A stretch of 11,105 nucleotides of DNA from Pseudonocardia sp. (GCA_030147065.1 JASLAP010000109.1:1-11105); one strand, 5' to 3'; positions 1-7,348 are shown, counted from the stretch's first letter. Translations and numbers: made by a program. Notes: generated by a model from the letters alone, not told the origin.

Positions 1-195
1 TCAGGCGCTGAGCGCGGGGATGTCGCTGGTGGGCACCTCCTCGAGGGTGCTGGGTGGGGAGTCGGTGACGGTGCTCAGCCGTGCTCGGGCGAGGATGTCG
101 AGGCCGAGGTAGCGCCGGCCTTCGGTCCACTCGTCGTGCTGTTCGGCGAGCACGGCGCCGACGAGGCGGATCAGGGCGGTGCGGTCGGGGAAGAT
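1..195 (-). pseudogene. IS256-family (mutator-type) transposase, C-terminal remnant
   Basis: The minus strand encodes the C-terminal tail of an IS256/mutator-type DDE transposase. The recognisable part begins near FPDRTALIRLVGAVLAEQ and goes on through DEWTEGRRYLGLDILARAR, the strongly conserved end of actinobacterial IS256 transposases (IS1081-like). It closes with a TGA complementary to bases 1-3. A full transposase has roughly 400 residues; only about 65 remain. Upstream of about base 195 the open frame continues to 255, but that part (ERGADLPLGDGAGW) does not look like transposase, so the break lies near 190-200. There is no DDE catalytic domain, so this is a dead fragment. It lies about 150 bases from a truncated tRNA gene, which fits a mobile-element junction. 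The family call is firm; the exact breakpoint is not. Confidence 0.82.
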
Positions 196-302
196 CCCGA
201 GCCAGCCCGCACCGTCCCCGAGCGGTAGATCGGCTCCCCGTTCAGCAAGATCCACTCAGGCGATCATGGTCGCAGGTGAAGACGCAGGTCGGACATGACA
301 AA

Positions 303-334
303 GGGCGGGGTTCCCCGCCGAGAGAACCCCGCCC
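303..334 (-). terminator. Rho-independent-like terminator of the tRNA-Pro locus
   Basis: A perfect 10-bp inverted repeat: GGGCGGGGTT at 303-312 pairs with AACCCCGCCC at 325-334 around a 12-base loop. Read on the minus strand it starts about 9 bases after the tRNA 3' end and is followed by TTTG (302-299), as expected of a tRNA terminator. Within it, GGCGGGG (304-310) can instead pair with CCCCGCC (313-319) over a TT loop, so two exclusive folds exist. The T-tract is short, as is common in actinobacteria. Confidence 0.65.
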
Positions 335-343
335 CATGTGCCG

Positions 344-385
344 TCGGGACGACAGGATTTGAACCTGCGACCCCTTGACCCCCAG
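344..385 (-). tRNA. tRNA-Pro(GGG), 3' half only; probable integration (att) site
   Basis: On the minus strand this reads as the 3' half of a proline tRNA. In order: anticodon loop CTGGGGG (385-379, anticodon GGG), 3' anticodon stem TCAAG (378-374), variable loop GGGTC (373-369), T arm GCAGG-TTCAAAT-CCTGT (368-352) with a perfect stem, acceptor strand CGTCCCG (351-345) and discriminator A (344). The 5' anticodon stem should read CTTGA at 390-386 but reads GCGAA, which cannot pair beyond one base, and no D arm or 5' acceptor strand follows. The gene is therefore cut just 5' of the anticodon loop and cannot make a working tRNA. That is the usual crossover point of tyrosine integrases that use tRNA genes; the actinomycete element pSAM2 is known to use a tRNA-Pro gene. 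Confidence 0.8.
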
Positions 386-704
386 TTCGCCCCGACGCGC
401 GTTCCTGCACGTCAGACACGACCACCGCGTCGGGTGGCCGTGATTGATGTGCAGGTCGTTCGGTGGAGGACCACTCGTGTGGTCCCCAGATGGTCCCCGC
501 CGACCGCTTCGCTCACTGCCTTCAGGACAGTGGCGCCGCAGGGTCCGACGTACTCCTCGACACGGACCGGCCCGACCGGCCGGCTCGGGCCCGGCGGTGA
601 CGGCCTCGGCGACAACACCGGGTACCGGCTGGTCCACGGGCTGCCGGAACGGACTACCAGTACGGTCGGCACAACCTGCGGCTCACGACACCCGAGGTCC
701 CCAC
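386..704. other. Gene-free junction region between the tRNA remnant and lysR
   Basis: I see no convincing gene here. Open frames exist on both strands but show no recognisable protein and sit beside mobile-element scars. One minus-strand frame ending at 412 contains LKAVSEAVGGDHLGTT at about 540-490. Its place next to a tRNA att scar would suit the degraded end of an integrase, but I cannot assign it to that family. A perfect 7-bp hairpin lies at 468-485. The last 60 bases should hold the lysR promoter; I see no clear -35/-10 pair. Confidence 0.5.
468..485. repeat. Perfect 7-bp inverted repeat with 4-base loop
   Basis: GGACCAC (468-474) and GTGGTCC (479-485) form a perfect stem around TCGT. 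The right arm is followed by a second TGGTCCCC at about 491-498, so the GGTCCCC core is directly repeated 11 bases on. It has no T-tract. It could be a recombinase arm site of the lost element or a chance GC-rich fold. Confidence 0.4.
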
Positions 705-1643
705 ATGCCGGGTTACACCCTGCGCCAGCTCGAGTACTTCGTCGCAGTGGCCGATGCCGGTTCGATCTCGGCCGCTGCCGCCCGGCTGCACGTGACGCCG
801 ACCGCGGTCGCGTCGGCGATGAACGAGCTGGAGCGCATCCTGCGCACCCAGCTGGTGGTGAGGCGGAAGGCGCACGGTGCGGCGCTGACCCCGACGGGCG
901 CGTTCCTGTACCAGCGCGCATCGGTGTTGCTGCGGGACGCCGACGAGCTGGAGCTGGCCACGACCAGCGGCGGCAGCGAGCTCGCCGGGCCGCTGGTGCT
1001 CGGCTGCTACTCCACGCTCGCCCCGACGATCGTCCCACCCCTGATGGAGTGGATGGCCGCCCGGCACCCGAAGGTCGAGCTGACCGTCATCACCGGGAGC
1101 CAGGTCGAGCTGCCCCGTCGCCTGCTCGCGGGGACGCTCGACCTCGCGATCGTCTACGAGTTGGCGCTGCCCGAGGGCCTGGAGTCCGTCCAGCTCTACC
1201 ACGCACCCCCCTACGCGCTGCTGCCGGCCGGACATCCGACAGCGGCGAGCGAGTCGGTGTCGCTGGCGGACCTCGCCGCGCACCCCCTGATCCTCCTCGA
1301 CCTCCCACCGGCCGCCGAGCACACGCTCCTGCTGTTCACCCGGGCCGGCGTCACCCCCTGCATCGCCCAGCGGACCTCCGACTTCGAACTCACCCGGTCC
1401 CTCGTGGGCCGCGGTTTCGGCTACACGATCCTCATCCAGCGGCCGGTCCTCGATGCGTCCTACGAAGGCCTCCCACTGGCCGTTCGGGAGATCGATCCCG
1501 AGATCACCCCGGCGGTCGTGCGGATGATCTGGCCCCAGGCGACGCGCCTGACGGATCGGGCGGCGGCGCTCGTGGAGTTCGCGAAGCGCAACGCGCACGA
1601 CCTCGATCCGCGGACGCTGCGGAGCGCGACCAGCGCGGGGTGA
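705..1643 (+). CDS. LysR-family transcriptional regulator
   Basis: A 312-residue LysR-type regulator of normal length. Residues 1-60 form the winged helix-turn-helix: YTLRQLEYFVAVADAGSISA leads into AAARLHVTPTAVASAMNELE, with the recognition helix at about 31-43. Residues 90-300 are the periplasmic-binding-protein-like effector domain (GPLVLGCYSTLAPTIVPPL, then DLAIVYELALPEGL). The ATG at 705 is chosen because GAGG lies 8 bases upstream and the LysR fold starts immediately after it; earlier in-frame starts would add about 87 non-conserved residues. It precedes the P450 operon in the same direction with a 167-base gap, rather than divergently as is usual for LysR genes. It probably senses an aromatic acid or pathway intermediate and activates the oxygenase operon; both target and ligand are inferred. 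Confidence 0.93.
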   Translation: MPGYTLRQLEYFVAVADAGSISAAAARLHVTPTAVASAMNELERILRTQLVVRRKAHGAALTPTGAFLYQRASVLLRDADELELATTSGGSELAGPLVLGCYSTLAPTIVPPLMEWMAARHPKVELTVITGSQVELPRRLLAGTLDLAIVYELALPEGLESVQLYHAPPYALLPAGHPTAASESVSLADLAAHPLILLDLPPAAEHTLLLFTRAGVTPCIAQRTSDFELTRSLVGRGFGYTILIQRPVLDASYEGLPLAVREIDPEITPAVVRMIWPQATRLTDRAAALVEFAKRNAHDLDPRTLRSATSAG

Positions 1644-1717
1644 AACCGGCGGTCCCGCGCTGCTCACCCGGTCCGGGTCGAGATCACGAAGTGCGGCGGG
1701 CGCAACCGAACCTCAGC

Positions 1718-1750
1718 TTGTGTCTATCGCACTTAATTCGAACTTTACCT
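1718..1750 (+). promoter_or_regulatory. AT-richer leader, candidate promoter/LysR site of the P450 operon
   Basis: In a window of very high GC this stretch between lysR and the first P450 is clearly AT-richer. It holds TTGTGT (1718-1723, a possible -35), the palindrome TTCGAA (1737-1742), and ACTTAA/ACTTTA (1731 and 1742) repeated at 11 bases, one helical turn. No good -10 hexamer is visible, so the promoter call rests on composition and position. The P450 start follows about 60 bases downstream. Confidence 0.35.
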
Positions 1751-1810
1751 GTCGGTCTTCGTCGTCCCACACTTCTCGGCACGAGGAGCCACAACGGGAC
1801 GAGGTCGACG

Positions 1811-3001
1811 ATGACCATGGGAACGACACCGGCTCGGGCCATTCCCTCCGCGGACTGGGTCACGATCCCGGATCTGCACGCCGACCCCTACCCGATCTAC
1901 CGGAGGCTGCGGACCGAGGCCCCGATCCACTGGGTCCCGGCGGTCGACCGGTACCTGGTGATCGATTACGACGCCTGCCACACCATCGAGCTCGACCCGG
2001 AGCGGTTCACCGCCGACGAGAACCGCTCGCTGATGAAGCGGTCGATGGGGCACAGCATGCTCCGCAAGGACGACCCGGAGCACGACGCCGACCGCAAGGC
2101 GTACGGCGGCGTCCTGCGGCCCAAGGCGATCAAGGAGCGGTGGAACGCCGTCTTCGCCCGCACCTTCGACATCTACCTGGACCGGCTGCGCGCGGCGGGG
2201 CCCGGCGCCGACCTGGTCACCGAGTTCGCCGCCCCGTACGCCGCGGAGAACCTGCGCATCGTGCTCGGGTTCTCCAACGCCTCGCAGGAGGACCTGCAGC
2301 GCTGGTCCCAGACCCTCATCGACGGCACCGGGAACTACGGCGACGACCCGGACGTGTGGGCGGCCGCGGAACGGTCGTCCCGCGAGGTGGACGAGGCGAT
2401 CGACGAGATGCTGCCGGCCCTGCGGGCCGACCCGGACGGCAGCCTGCTCGCGGTGCTGGCCTCGTCGTCGATGCCGCTGGAGTCGCTGCGGGCGAACCTC
2501 AAGATGACGATCGGCGGCGGGCTCAACGAGCCGCGGGACGCGATCGCGACGACCGCCTGGGCCCTGCTGGCCCACCCCGATCAGCTGGCCGCCGTCCTGG
2601 CCGCCGGGCGCTGGTCGGACGCCTTCGAGGAGTCGGTCCGCTGGGTGGCGCCGATCAGCATGTACCCGCGGGAGGCGACGCGCGACACCGAGCTGGCCGG
2701 CATGAGCGTCCCGCGCGGCGCCCGGCTCGGCGTCGTCGTGGGCGCCGCCAACCGGGATCCCGCCGTGTTCGCCGACCCGGAGCGCTACGACGTCGACCGG
2801 CCGAAGAAGCCGCACCTGGCCTTCGGCGGGGGCCAGCACTACTGCGCGGGGACCTGGGTCGCCCGCGCCTCGGTGGTCGGGGTCGCCCTGCCCCGGCTGT
2901 TCGCCGAACTGCCCGGACTGCGCCTCGACCCCACCCGGCCCGCGGTCTCGGGCGGCTGGGTGTTCCGCGGCGTGACCTCCCTCCCCGTCGCCTGGGGCTG
3001 A
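1811..3001 (+). CDS. Cytochrome P450 (GcoA/CYP255-like), first copy
   Basis: A soluble bacterial cytochrome P450 of 396 residues. It has the C-helix MLRKDDPEH...R, the K-helix ExxR (E274-S-V-R277) and the heme loop FGGGQHYCAG with axial Cys345. The I helix (234-243) reads IGGGLNEPRD: Glu240-Pro241 stands where most P450s have the Asp/Glu-Thr proton-relay pair. The same kind of I helix (MQEPGH) and a similar C-terminal GW-FRG-TSL-V-W are, as I recall them, found in GcoA, the guaiacol O-demethylase of Amycolatopsis, so aryl-ether O-demethylation or aromatic hydroxylation is the best guess. Start ATG 1811 has GAGG six bases upstream; an ATG two codons later is possible. The ferredoxin gene follows after 31 bases. 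A related P450 closes the same operon at 4624. P450 identity is certain; the substrate is not known. Confidence 0.95.
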   Translation: MTMGTTPARAIPSADWVTIPDLHADPYPIYRRLRTEAPIHWVPAVDRYLVIDYDACHTIELDPERFTADENRSLMKRSMGHSMLRKDDPEHDADRKAYGGVLRPKAIKERWNAVFARTFDIYLDRLRAAGPGADLVTEFAAPYAAENLRIVLGFSNASQEDLQRWSQTLIDGTGNYGDDPDVWAAAERSSREVDEAIDEMLPALRADPDGSLLAVLASSSMPLESLRANLKMTIGGGLNEPRDAIATTAWALLAHPDQLAAVLAAGRWSDAFEESVRWVAPISMYPREATRDTELAGMSVPRGARLGVVVGAANRDPAVFADPERYDVDRPKKPHLAFGGGQHYCAGTWVARASVVGVALPRLFAELPGLRLDPTRPAVSGGWVFRGVTSLPVAWG

Positions 3002-3032
3002 CCTCCTCCCCGATCCTCAGAAGGAGCCTGCG

Positions 3033-3359
3033 GTGCCCAAAGTGATCTTCCACCACGCCTCGGGCGGCACCGACGTGGTCGACGCCCCCGCCGGCTCGTC
3101 GGTGATGCGCGCCGCGGTGCAGAACGGCGTGGCCGGCATCGTCGGCGAGTGCGGCGGACAGGCCATGTGCGCCACCTGCCACGTCTACGTCCGCGCGGCC
3201 TACCTCGACCGGCTGCCCGAGATCGGCGAGGACGAGGAGGAGATGCTCGACTGCACGGCCGATCCCCGCGACGAGCAGCGCAGCCGGCTCGGCTGCCAGC
3301 TGGCGCTGGGGCCCGACCTCGAGGAGGTCGAGGTCGATGTACCCGCCAGCCAGATCTGA
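3033..3359 (+). CDS. [2Fe-2S] ferredoxin, adrenodoxin/putidaredoxin type
   Basis: A 108-residue ferredoxin that passes single electrons from the reductase to the P450s. The four cluster ligands are C40, C46, C49 and C88, in the C-x5-C-x2-C spacing of the adrenodoxin/putidaredoxin class (GECGGQAMCATCHVYV); a fifth cysteine, C74, is probably not a ligand. The acidic run GEDEEEML at 65-72 matches the helix that docks redox partners in this class. The start is GTG 3033, which has AAGGAG six bases upstream and puts PKVIFHHASG at the N-terminus, as usual for the family. Its 3' end overlaps the reductase gene by 23 bases, so the two are probably translationally coupled. Being shared by two P450s in one operon is inferred from gene order. 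Confidence 0.95.
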   Translation: MPKVIFHHASGGTDVVDAPAGSSVMRAAVQNGVAGIVGECGGQAMCATCHVYVRAAYLDRLPEIGEDEEEMLDCTADPRDEQRSRLGCQLALGPDLEEVEVDVPASQI

Positions 3360-4599
3360 GCCGCAGGCCCTGCGCGTCGTGGTCGTCGGCTCCGGGCACG
3401 CCGGTGTCCAGGTCGCCGACGCGCTGCGCCGCGCCGGCCACGCCGGGCCCGTCACGCTCGTCGGGGACGAGCCCACCCTGCCCTACCAGCGGCCGCCGCT
3501 GTCCAAGGAGCACCTCAGCGGCGCCACCCCGGAACCGCTCCCGCTGCGCGGTGCGCAGTTCTTCACCGAACGGGGGATCGACCTCCGGACCGGGGTCACG
3601 GCCACGTCGATCGACCGCCCGTCCCGCAGGGTGCGGCTCTCCGACGGGCACGAGCTCGCCTACGACGCCCTGGTGCTCGCCTGCGGCGCGGCGAACCGCG
3701 TGCTGCCGGTGCCCGGAGCCGACCTCGCCGGCATCCACGCGCTGCGCACCCTCTCCGACGCGCAGGCCGTGCGGGCGGCCCTGGCCGCGAGCCGTTCCGC
3801 CCTCGTCGTCGGGGCCGGGTTCATCGGACTGGAGTTCGCGGTGGCGGCCCGCGCGCACGGGCTGACCGTCACGGTCCTGGAAGCCGCTCGACGTCCGCTG
3901 AGCCGAGCCCTGTCCGCGACGATGGCCGACCACCTCGCCACCGCGCACCGCCGCGCGGGCACCGACCTCCGGCTCGACGAGGGCGTCGCCCGGTTCACCG
4001 GCGAGAACGGGCGCGTCACCGGCGCCGTCAGCACCACCGGACGGCGGTACGAGGCCGACCTCGTGCTCGTCGGGGTCGGGGTCGTGCCGCGGGTCGAGCT
4101 CGCCGCCCGCGCCGGCCTGGCGATCGACGACGGGATCGTCGTGGACGCCGAGCTGCGGACCGCGGACCCGGCCGTCCACGCCGTGGGGGACTGCGCGAGC
4201 TGGCCCGACGCCAGGACCGGGACGCGCCTGCGGCTGGAGTCGGTGCAGAACGCCACCGACCAGGGACGGCACGTCGCCGCCTCCATCCTCGGCGGGAGCG
4301 GTGGCTACGCTGACGTGCCGTGGTTCTGGAGCCACCAGGGGGAGCTGAAGCTGCAGATCGCCGGCGTCCGCCGGCCGGGCGACGAGGACCACGTGCTGGG
4401 TGAGCCCGCCGACGGGCGCTTCTCCGTGTGCTGCTACCGCGACGGCCGGCTCGTGGCCGTCGAGTCGCTCAACCGGCCGGCCGACCACATGGCCGCGCGG
4501 CGCCTGCTCGCGCAGGGCCGCTCCCCCGATCCCGCACTGCTGGTCGGTCCCGGCTTCAGCCTGAAGGCGTTCGCCCGGGCCCTCGCGCCGGCCACCTGA
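3337..4599 (+). CDS. FAD-dependent ferredoxin reductase (putidaredoxin-reductase-like)
   Basis: A 420-residue NAD(P)H:ferredoxin reductase of the putidaredoxin/rubredoxin reductase group, which moves electrons from NAD(P)H through FAD to the neighbouring [2Fe-2S] ferredoxin. Visible motifs are the FAD Rossmann GSGHAG (18-23), the family segment PYQRPPLSK (49-57), the NAD(P)H Rossmann GAGFIG (159-164) followed by a Glu at the end of the second strand (VLEAARRP, which favours NADH), and the second FAD motif AVGDCA (282-287). The C-terminal reductase domain occupies about 310-420. Start ATG 3337 lies inside the end of the ferredoxin gene; a later GTG at 3379 would cut off the first strand just before the FAD glycines. 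With the ferredoxin it forms a class I three-component P450 system, unlike GcoA with its fused reductase. Confidence 0.95.
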   Translation: MYPPARSEPQALRVVVVGSGHAGVQVADALRRAGHAGPVTLVGDEPTLPYQRPPLSKEHLSGATPEPLPLRGAQFFTERGIDLRTGVTATSIDRPSRRVRLSDGHELAYDALVLACGAANRVLPVPGADLAGIHALRTLSDAQAVRAALAASRSALVVGAGFIGLEFAVAARAHGLTVTVLEAARRPLSRALSATMADHLATAHRRAGTDLRLDEGVARFTGENGRVTGAVSTTGRRYEADLVLVGVGVVPRVELAARAGLAIDDGIVVDAELRTADPAVHAVGDCASWPDARTGTRLRLESVQNATDQGRHVAASILGGSGGYADVPWFWSHQGELKLQIAGVRRPGDEDHVLGEPADGRFSVCCYRDGRLVAVESLNRPADHMAARRLLAQGRSPDPALLVGPGFSLKAFARALAPAT

Positions 4600-4623
4600 C
4601 CACGGACTACCCGAGGAGCTGCG

Positions 4624-5826
4624 ATGACGACGACGTCCCCTCCTGCGGCGCCCTCCGCGGACTGGGTCGATCCCGGCGAGCTGGTGGCCAACCCGTACCC
4701 CGCCTACCGGCGCCTGCTCGCCGAGTCACCCGTCGCCTGGGTGCCCGCGCTGGGCCGCTACCTCGTCACGTCCTTCGCGGCGTGCCGAGCCGTGGAGGAC
4801 GACCAGGAGACGTTCAGCGCGGCGGTGAGCGGCGGTGGCGCCACGATGGCCCGGGCCCTGGGGGCCACGCCGATGCTGCGCAAGGACGATCCTGAGCACG
4901 CCCGGGAGCGGCGTGCGGTGAACCCGTCCCTGCGCCCGAAGACCCTGCGCGAGCGCTGGGCACCGGTCTTCGAGCACAACGCCCGCACCCACCTCGAGGT
5001 CCTCCGCGAACACGGCCCGGACCAGGCCGACCTCAACCGCGACTACGCCGCCCCGGTCGCCTCGCAGAACCTGATCGACCTGCTGGGGTTGGCGGGTGTG
5101 GGCGTCGACGACATGCGCCGGTGGTCGCACGCCTTCATCGCCGGCACCGGCAACCTGCTCGACGACCCGGAGATCTGGCGCCGCTGCGACACCGCCCGGG
5201 AGGAAGTGGACTCCCTGCTCGACGAGCTCGTCCCCCGCTACCGGGATGCGCCGGACGGGTCCCTCACCTCGGCCCTGGTCAACGGCGGGCTGCCGGTGGA
5301 GCAGGTCGCGGCCAACGTGAAGCTCATCATCTCCGGCGGCATGAACGAGCCGCAGCACGTCGCGACCAACGCGGTGTGGGCGCTGAGCCGCCACCCCGAC
5401 CAGCGCGACCGGGTCCTCGCCGACCCGGCCCGGTGGACCGCCGTCTTCGACGAGACGGTCCGCTGGCTGTCCCCGATCGGCATGTACCCCCGGGAGACGA
5501 CCCGGGAGGTGGTCCTGCAGGACGTGCGGCTGCCCGCGGGCGCCCCCGTGGGCGTGGTCGTGGCCGCGGCCAACCGCGACCCGCACGCCTTCGAACGACC
5601 CGACGCCTTCGACACCGATCGCGAGCGCCGGCCGCACCTGGCCTTCGGCGCCGGTACCCACCTGTGCGCCGGACACTGGGCAGCCCGGGTCTCCATCGGC
5701 GAGATCGCGGTACCGCTGCTCCACGCCGAGCTGCCCGGACTGCGCACGGACCCACGCCGCCCCGAGGCGTGGGACGGCTGGGTGTTCCGGGGCCTCACCA
5801 CCCTGCCGGTCACCTGGGACCGGTAG
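4624..5826 (+). CDS. Cytochrome P450 (GcoA/CYP255-like), second copy
   Basis: A 400-residue cytochrome P450 related to the one at 1811. Both share PSADWV near the N-terminus, MLRKDDPEH in the C helix, GTGN, ANRDP, PHLAFG and GWVFRG. The I helix carries GGMNEPQH (Glu242-Pro243), again lacking the usual threonine; the K-helix motif is E277-T-V-R280; the heme loop is FGAGTHLCAG with Cys348. Start ATG 4624 has GAGGAG five bases upstream and follows the reductase by 24 bases, so it is the last gene of the oxygenase operon. There is no second ferredoxin, so both P450s most likely draw on the same redox pair. The pair may have split substrate ranges, act in sequence, or form a hetero-dimer; the sequence cannot say which. 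The closest characterised relatives I can suggest are CYP255 aryl-O-demethylases. Confidence 0.95.
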   Translation: MTTTSPPAAPSADWVDPGELVANPYPAYRRLLAESPVAWVPALGRYLVTSFAACRAVEDDQETFSAAVSGGGATMARALGATPMLRKDDPEHARERRAVNPSLRPKTLRERWAPVFEHNARTHLEVLREHGPDQADLNRDYAAPVASQNLIDLLGLAGVGVDDMRRWSHAFIAGTGNLLDDPEIWRRCDTAREEVDSLLDELVPRYRDAPDGSLTSALVNGGLPVEQVAANVKLIISGGMNEPQHVATNAVWALSRHPDQRDRVLADPARWTAVFDETVRWLSPIGMYPRETTREVVLQDVRLPAGAPVGVVVAAANRDPHAFERPDAFDTDRERRPHLAFGAGTHLCAGHWAARVSIGEIAVPLLHAELPGLRTDPRRPEAWDGWVFRGLTTLPVTWDR

Positions 5827-5958
5827 TCCCTGCCGCCACCCGTCCCCGGCACCCCCGCGGGGTGGCGCGCCACGCACCTCACCACCGCTGCATCGCAGTC
5901 CCGCACGTCCATCCGACCGGCGCACCGACGGCGCCCACCTCACCGAAGAGGAACGACG
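5827..5958 (+). other. Intergenic region between the P450 operon and the transporter, with GC-rich inverted repeats
   Basis: This gap of 132 bases separates the oxygenase operon from the transporter. A CACCCC/GGGGTG hairpin lies at 5850-5864 with a 3-base loop but no T-tract. It overlaps a perfect 12-bp palindrome, GTGGCGCGCCAC, at 5862-5873. Together they could be a weak terminator or a binding site, but GC-rich repeats arise easily by chance here. No clear promoter hexamers are visible, so the transporter could be read through from upstream. Confidence 0.3.
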
Positions 5959-7341
5959 ATGACCGCATCCACGGCCATGACCCGGTCGACCTCCCGCCGG
6001 GTCGCCCTGGCGACGATGATCGGCACCACCATCGAGTGGTACGACTTCTTCATCTACGCCACCGCTGCGGGACTGGTGTTCTCGCAGCTGTTCTTCACCC
6101 CGGCCGGCTCCGAGATCGGCCTGTTGCTGGCCTTCGCCACGGTCGGCATCAGCTTCGTGTTCCGGCCGCTCGGCGCGTTCCTCGCCGGGCACTTCGGCGA
6201 CCGGATCGGCCGGCGCGCCATGCTGGTCCTGACGCTGGTCCTGATGGGCGCCGCGACCAGTCTCATCGGCCTGCTGCCCACCTACGCCGACGTCGGCCTG
6301 CTCGCCCCGGTGCTGCTGCTGGTGCTGCGCATCCTGCAGGGCGTGTCGGCCGGCGGGGAGTGGGGCGGCGCGGTCCTCATGGCCGTCGAGCACGCCCCGC
6401 CGGACCGGCGCGGCCGGGCCGGCGCCTTCCCCCAGCTCGGGGTTCCGCTGGGCATGCTGCTCGCCTCCGGGGTCACCGCGCTGATGACCGGCGTCGTCTC
6501 CCCGGGGCAGGCGTTCGTCGAGTGGGGCTGGCGGGTGCCGTTCCTGCTCAGCATCGTGCTGATCGGGGTCGGCTACTTCGTCCGCCGGTCCATCGACGAG
6601 AGCCCCGTCTTCGCCGAGATGGCCGAGAAGAAGCAGCGCACGAAGGTGCCCGTGGTGGAGCTGTTCCGCCGGCACTGGCTGCTCGTCGTGCTCGCCGCCC
6701 TGGTCTTCGCGGGCAACAACGCGGCCGGCTACATGACCACCGGCGGCTTCATCACCAGCTACGCCACCAACCCGGACGGCCCCGTCGGGCTGGAGCGGAC
6801 CCCGGTGCTGCTGGCGATCACCGGTGCCGCCGCGCTCTGGGCGTGCACGACCTACCTGTCGGGCGTGCTCGCCGACCGGATCGGCCGCAAGCGCACCTTC
6901 CTGATCGGCTACGCCTCGCTCGCCCTCACCGTCTTCCCGATGTTCCTGCTGGTCAACAGCGGCCGGATCGGGCTGCTGTTCCTCGGGCTGGCGCTGTTCA
7001 CCGTCGGGCTCGGCCTCGCCTACGGCCCGCAGGCCGCCTGGTACTCGGAGATCTTCCCCGCCTCGGTGCGCTTCTCCGGTGTCGCGATCTCCTACGCGCT
7101 GGGCGCGGTCATCGGCGGCGCGTTCGCGCCGACCATCGCCACCGCGCTCGTGCAGGCGACCGGGAGCGTGCTGTCGGTCGCGGCCTACCTGCTGGGCATG
7201 TTCGCGATCTCGATCGTCGCGTGCGCGCTCCTGCGCGACCGGCGCGGCATCGACCTGGGCCCGGACAACCAGGCCGAGCAGGAGCAGGGCGCCACCGTGT
7301 TCGCCCCGGCGGCGGCCCGCAGGAGCCCCACATCCGTCTGA
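5959..7341 (+). CDS. MFS transporter, metabolite:H+ symporter (MHS) family
   Basis: A 460-residue inner-membrane carrier with about twelve hydrophobic segments. It bears the MHS signatures: GTTIEWYDFFIY (22-33) at the start of TM1, RPLGAFLAGHFGDRIGRR (69-86) between TM2 and TM3, RILQGVSAGGEWGGA with the following EH near TM4, and a second ADRIGRK (305-311) in the C-terminal half. Family members such as KgtP, ShiA, ProP and PcaT import organic acids or zwitterions with protons. Next to aromatic-acid genes it probably brings in the substrate, perhaps a phenylacetate-type acid; that is inferred from position. Start ATG 5959 has AGAGGA at 5947-5952; an ATG six codons later is less well placed. 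The gene ends eight bases before the operator palindrome of the next operon. Confidence 0.93.
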   Translation: MTASTAMTRSTSRRVALATMIGTTIEWYDFFIYATAAGLVFSQLFFTPAGSEIGLLLAFATVGISFVFRPLGAFLAGHFGDRIGRRAMLVLTLVLMGAATSLIGLLPTYADVGLLAPVLLLVLRILQGVSAGGEWGGAVLMAVEHAPPDRRGRAGAFPQLGVPLGMLLASGVTALMTGVVSPGQAFVEWGWRVPFLLSIVLIGVGYFVRRSIDESPVFAEMAEKKQRTKVPVVELFRRHWLLVVLAALVFAGNNAAGYMTTGGFITSYATNPDGPVGLERTPVLLAITGAAALWACTTYLSGVLADRIGRKRTFLIGYASLALTVFPMFLLVNSGRIGLLFLGLALFTVGLGLAYGPQAAWYSEIFPASVRFSGVAISYALGAVIGGAFAPTIATALVQATGSVLSVAAYLLGMFAISIVACALLRDRRGIDLGPDNQAEQEQGATVFAPAAARRSPTSV

Positions 7342-7348
7342 GCCCGGC

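Noticed and set aside
338..1810. Open frame continuing upstream of the first P450 in the same phase
   Set aside because: It runs out of phase through the lysR gene and the tRNA remnant, has no recognisable protein, and the P450 has its own ribosome binding site and conserved N-terminus at 1811.
2839..4488. Long minus-strand open frame opposite the ferredoxin and reductase
   Set aside because: Antisense of two well-supported genes; no family motifs.
5850..5873. Strong terminator after the P450 operon
   Set aside because: The stem is only 6 bp with no T-tract and overlaps a different palindrome; kept only as a weak note in the intergenic entry.
4726..6675. Long minus-strand open frame opposite the second P450 and the transporter
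   Set aside because: Composition typical of antisense frames in high-GC DNA; no domain recognisable.
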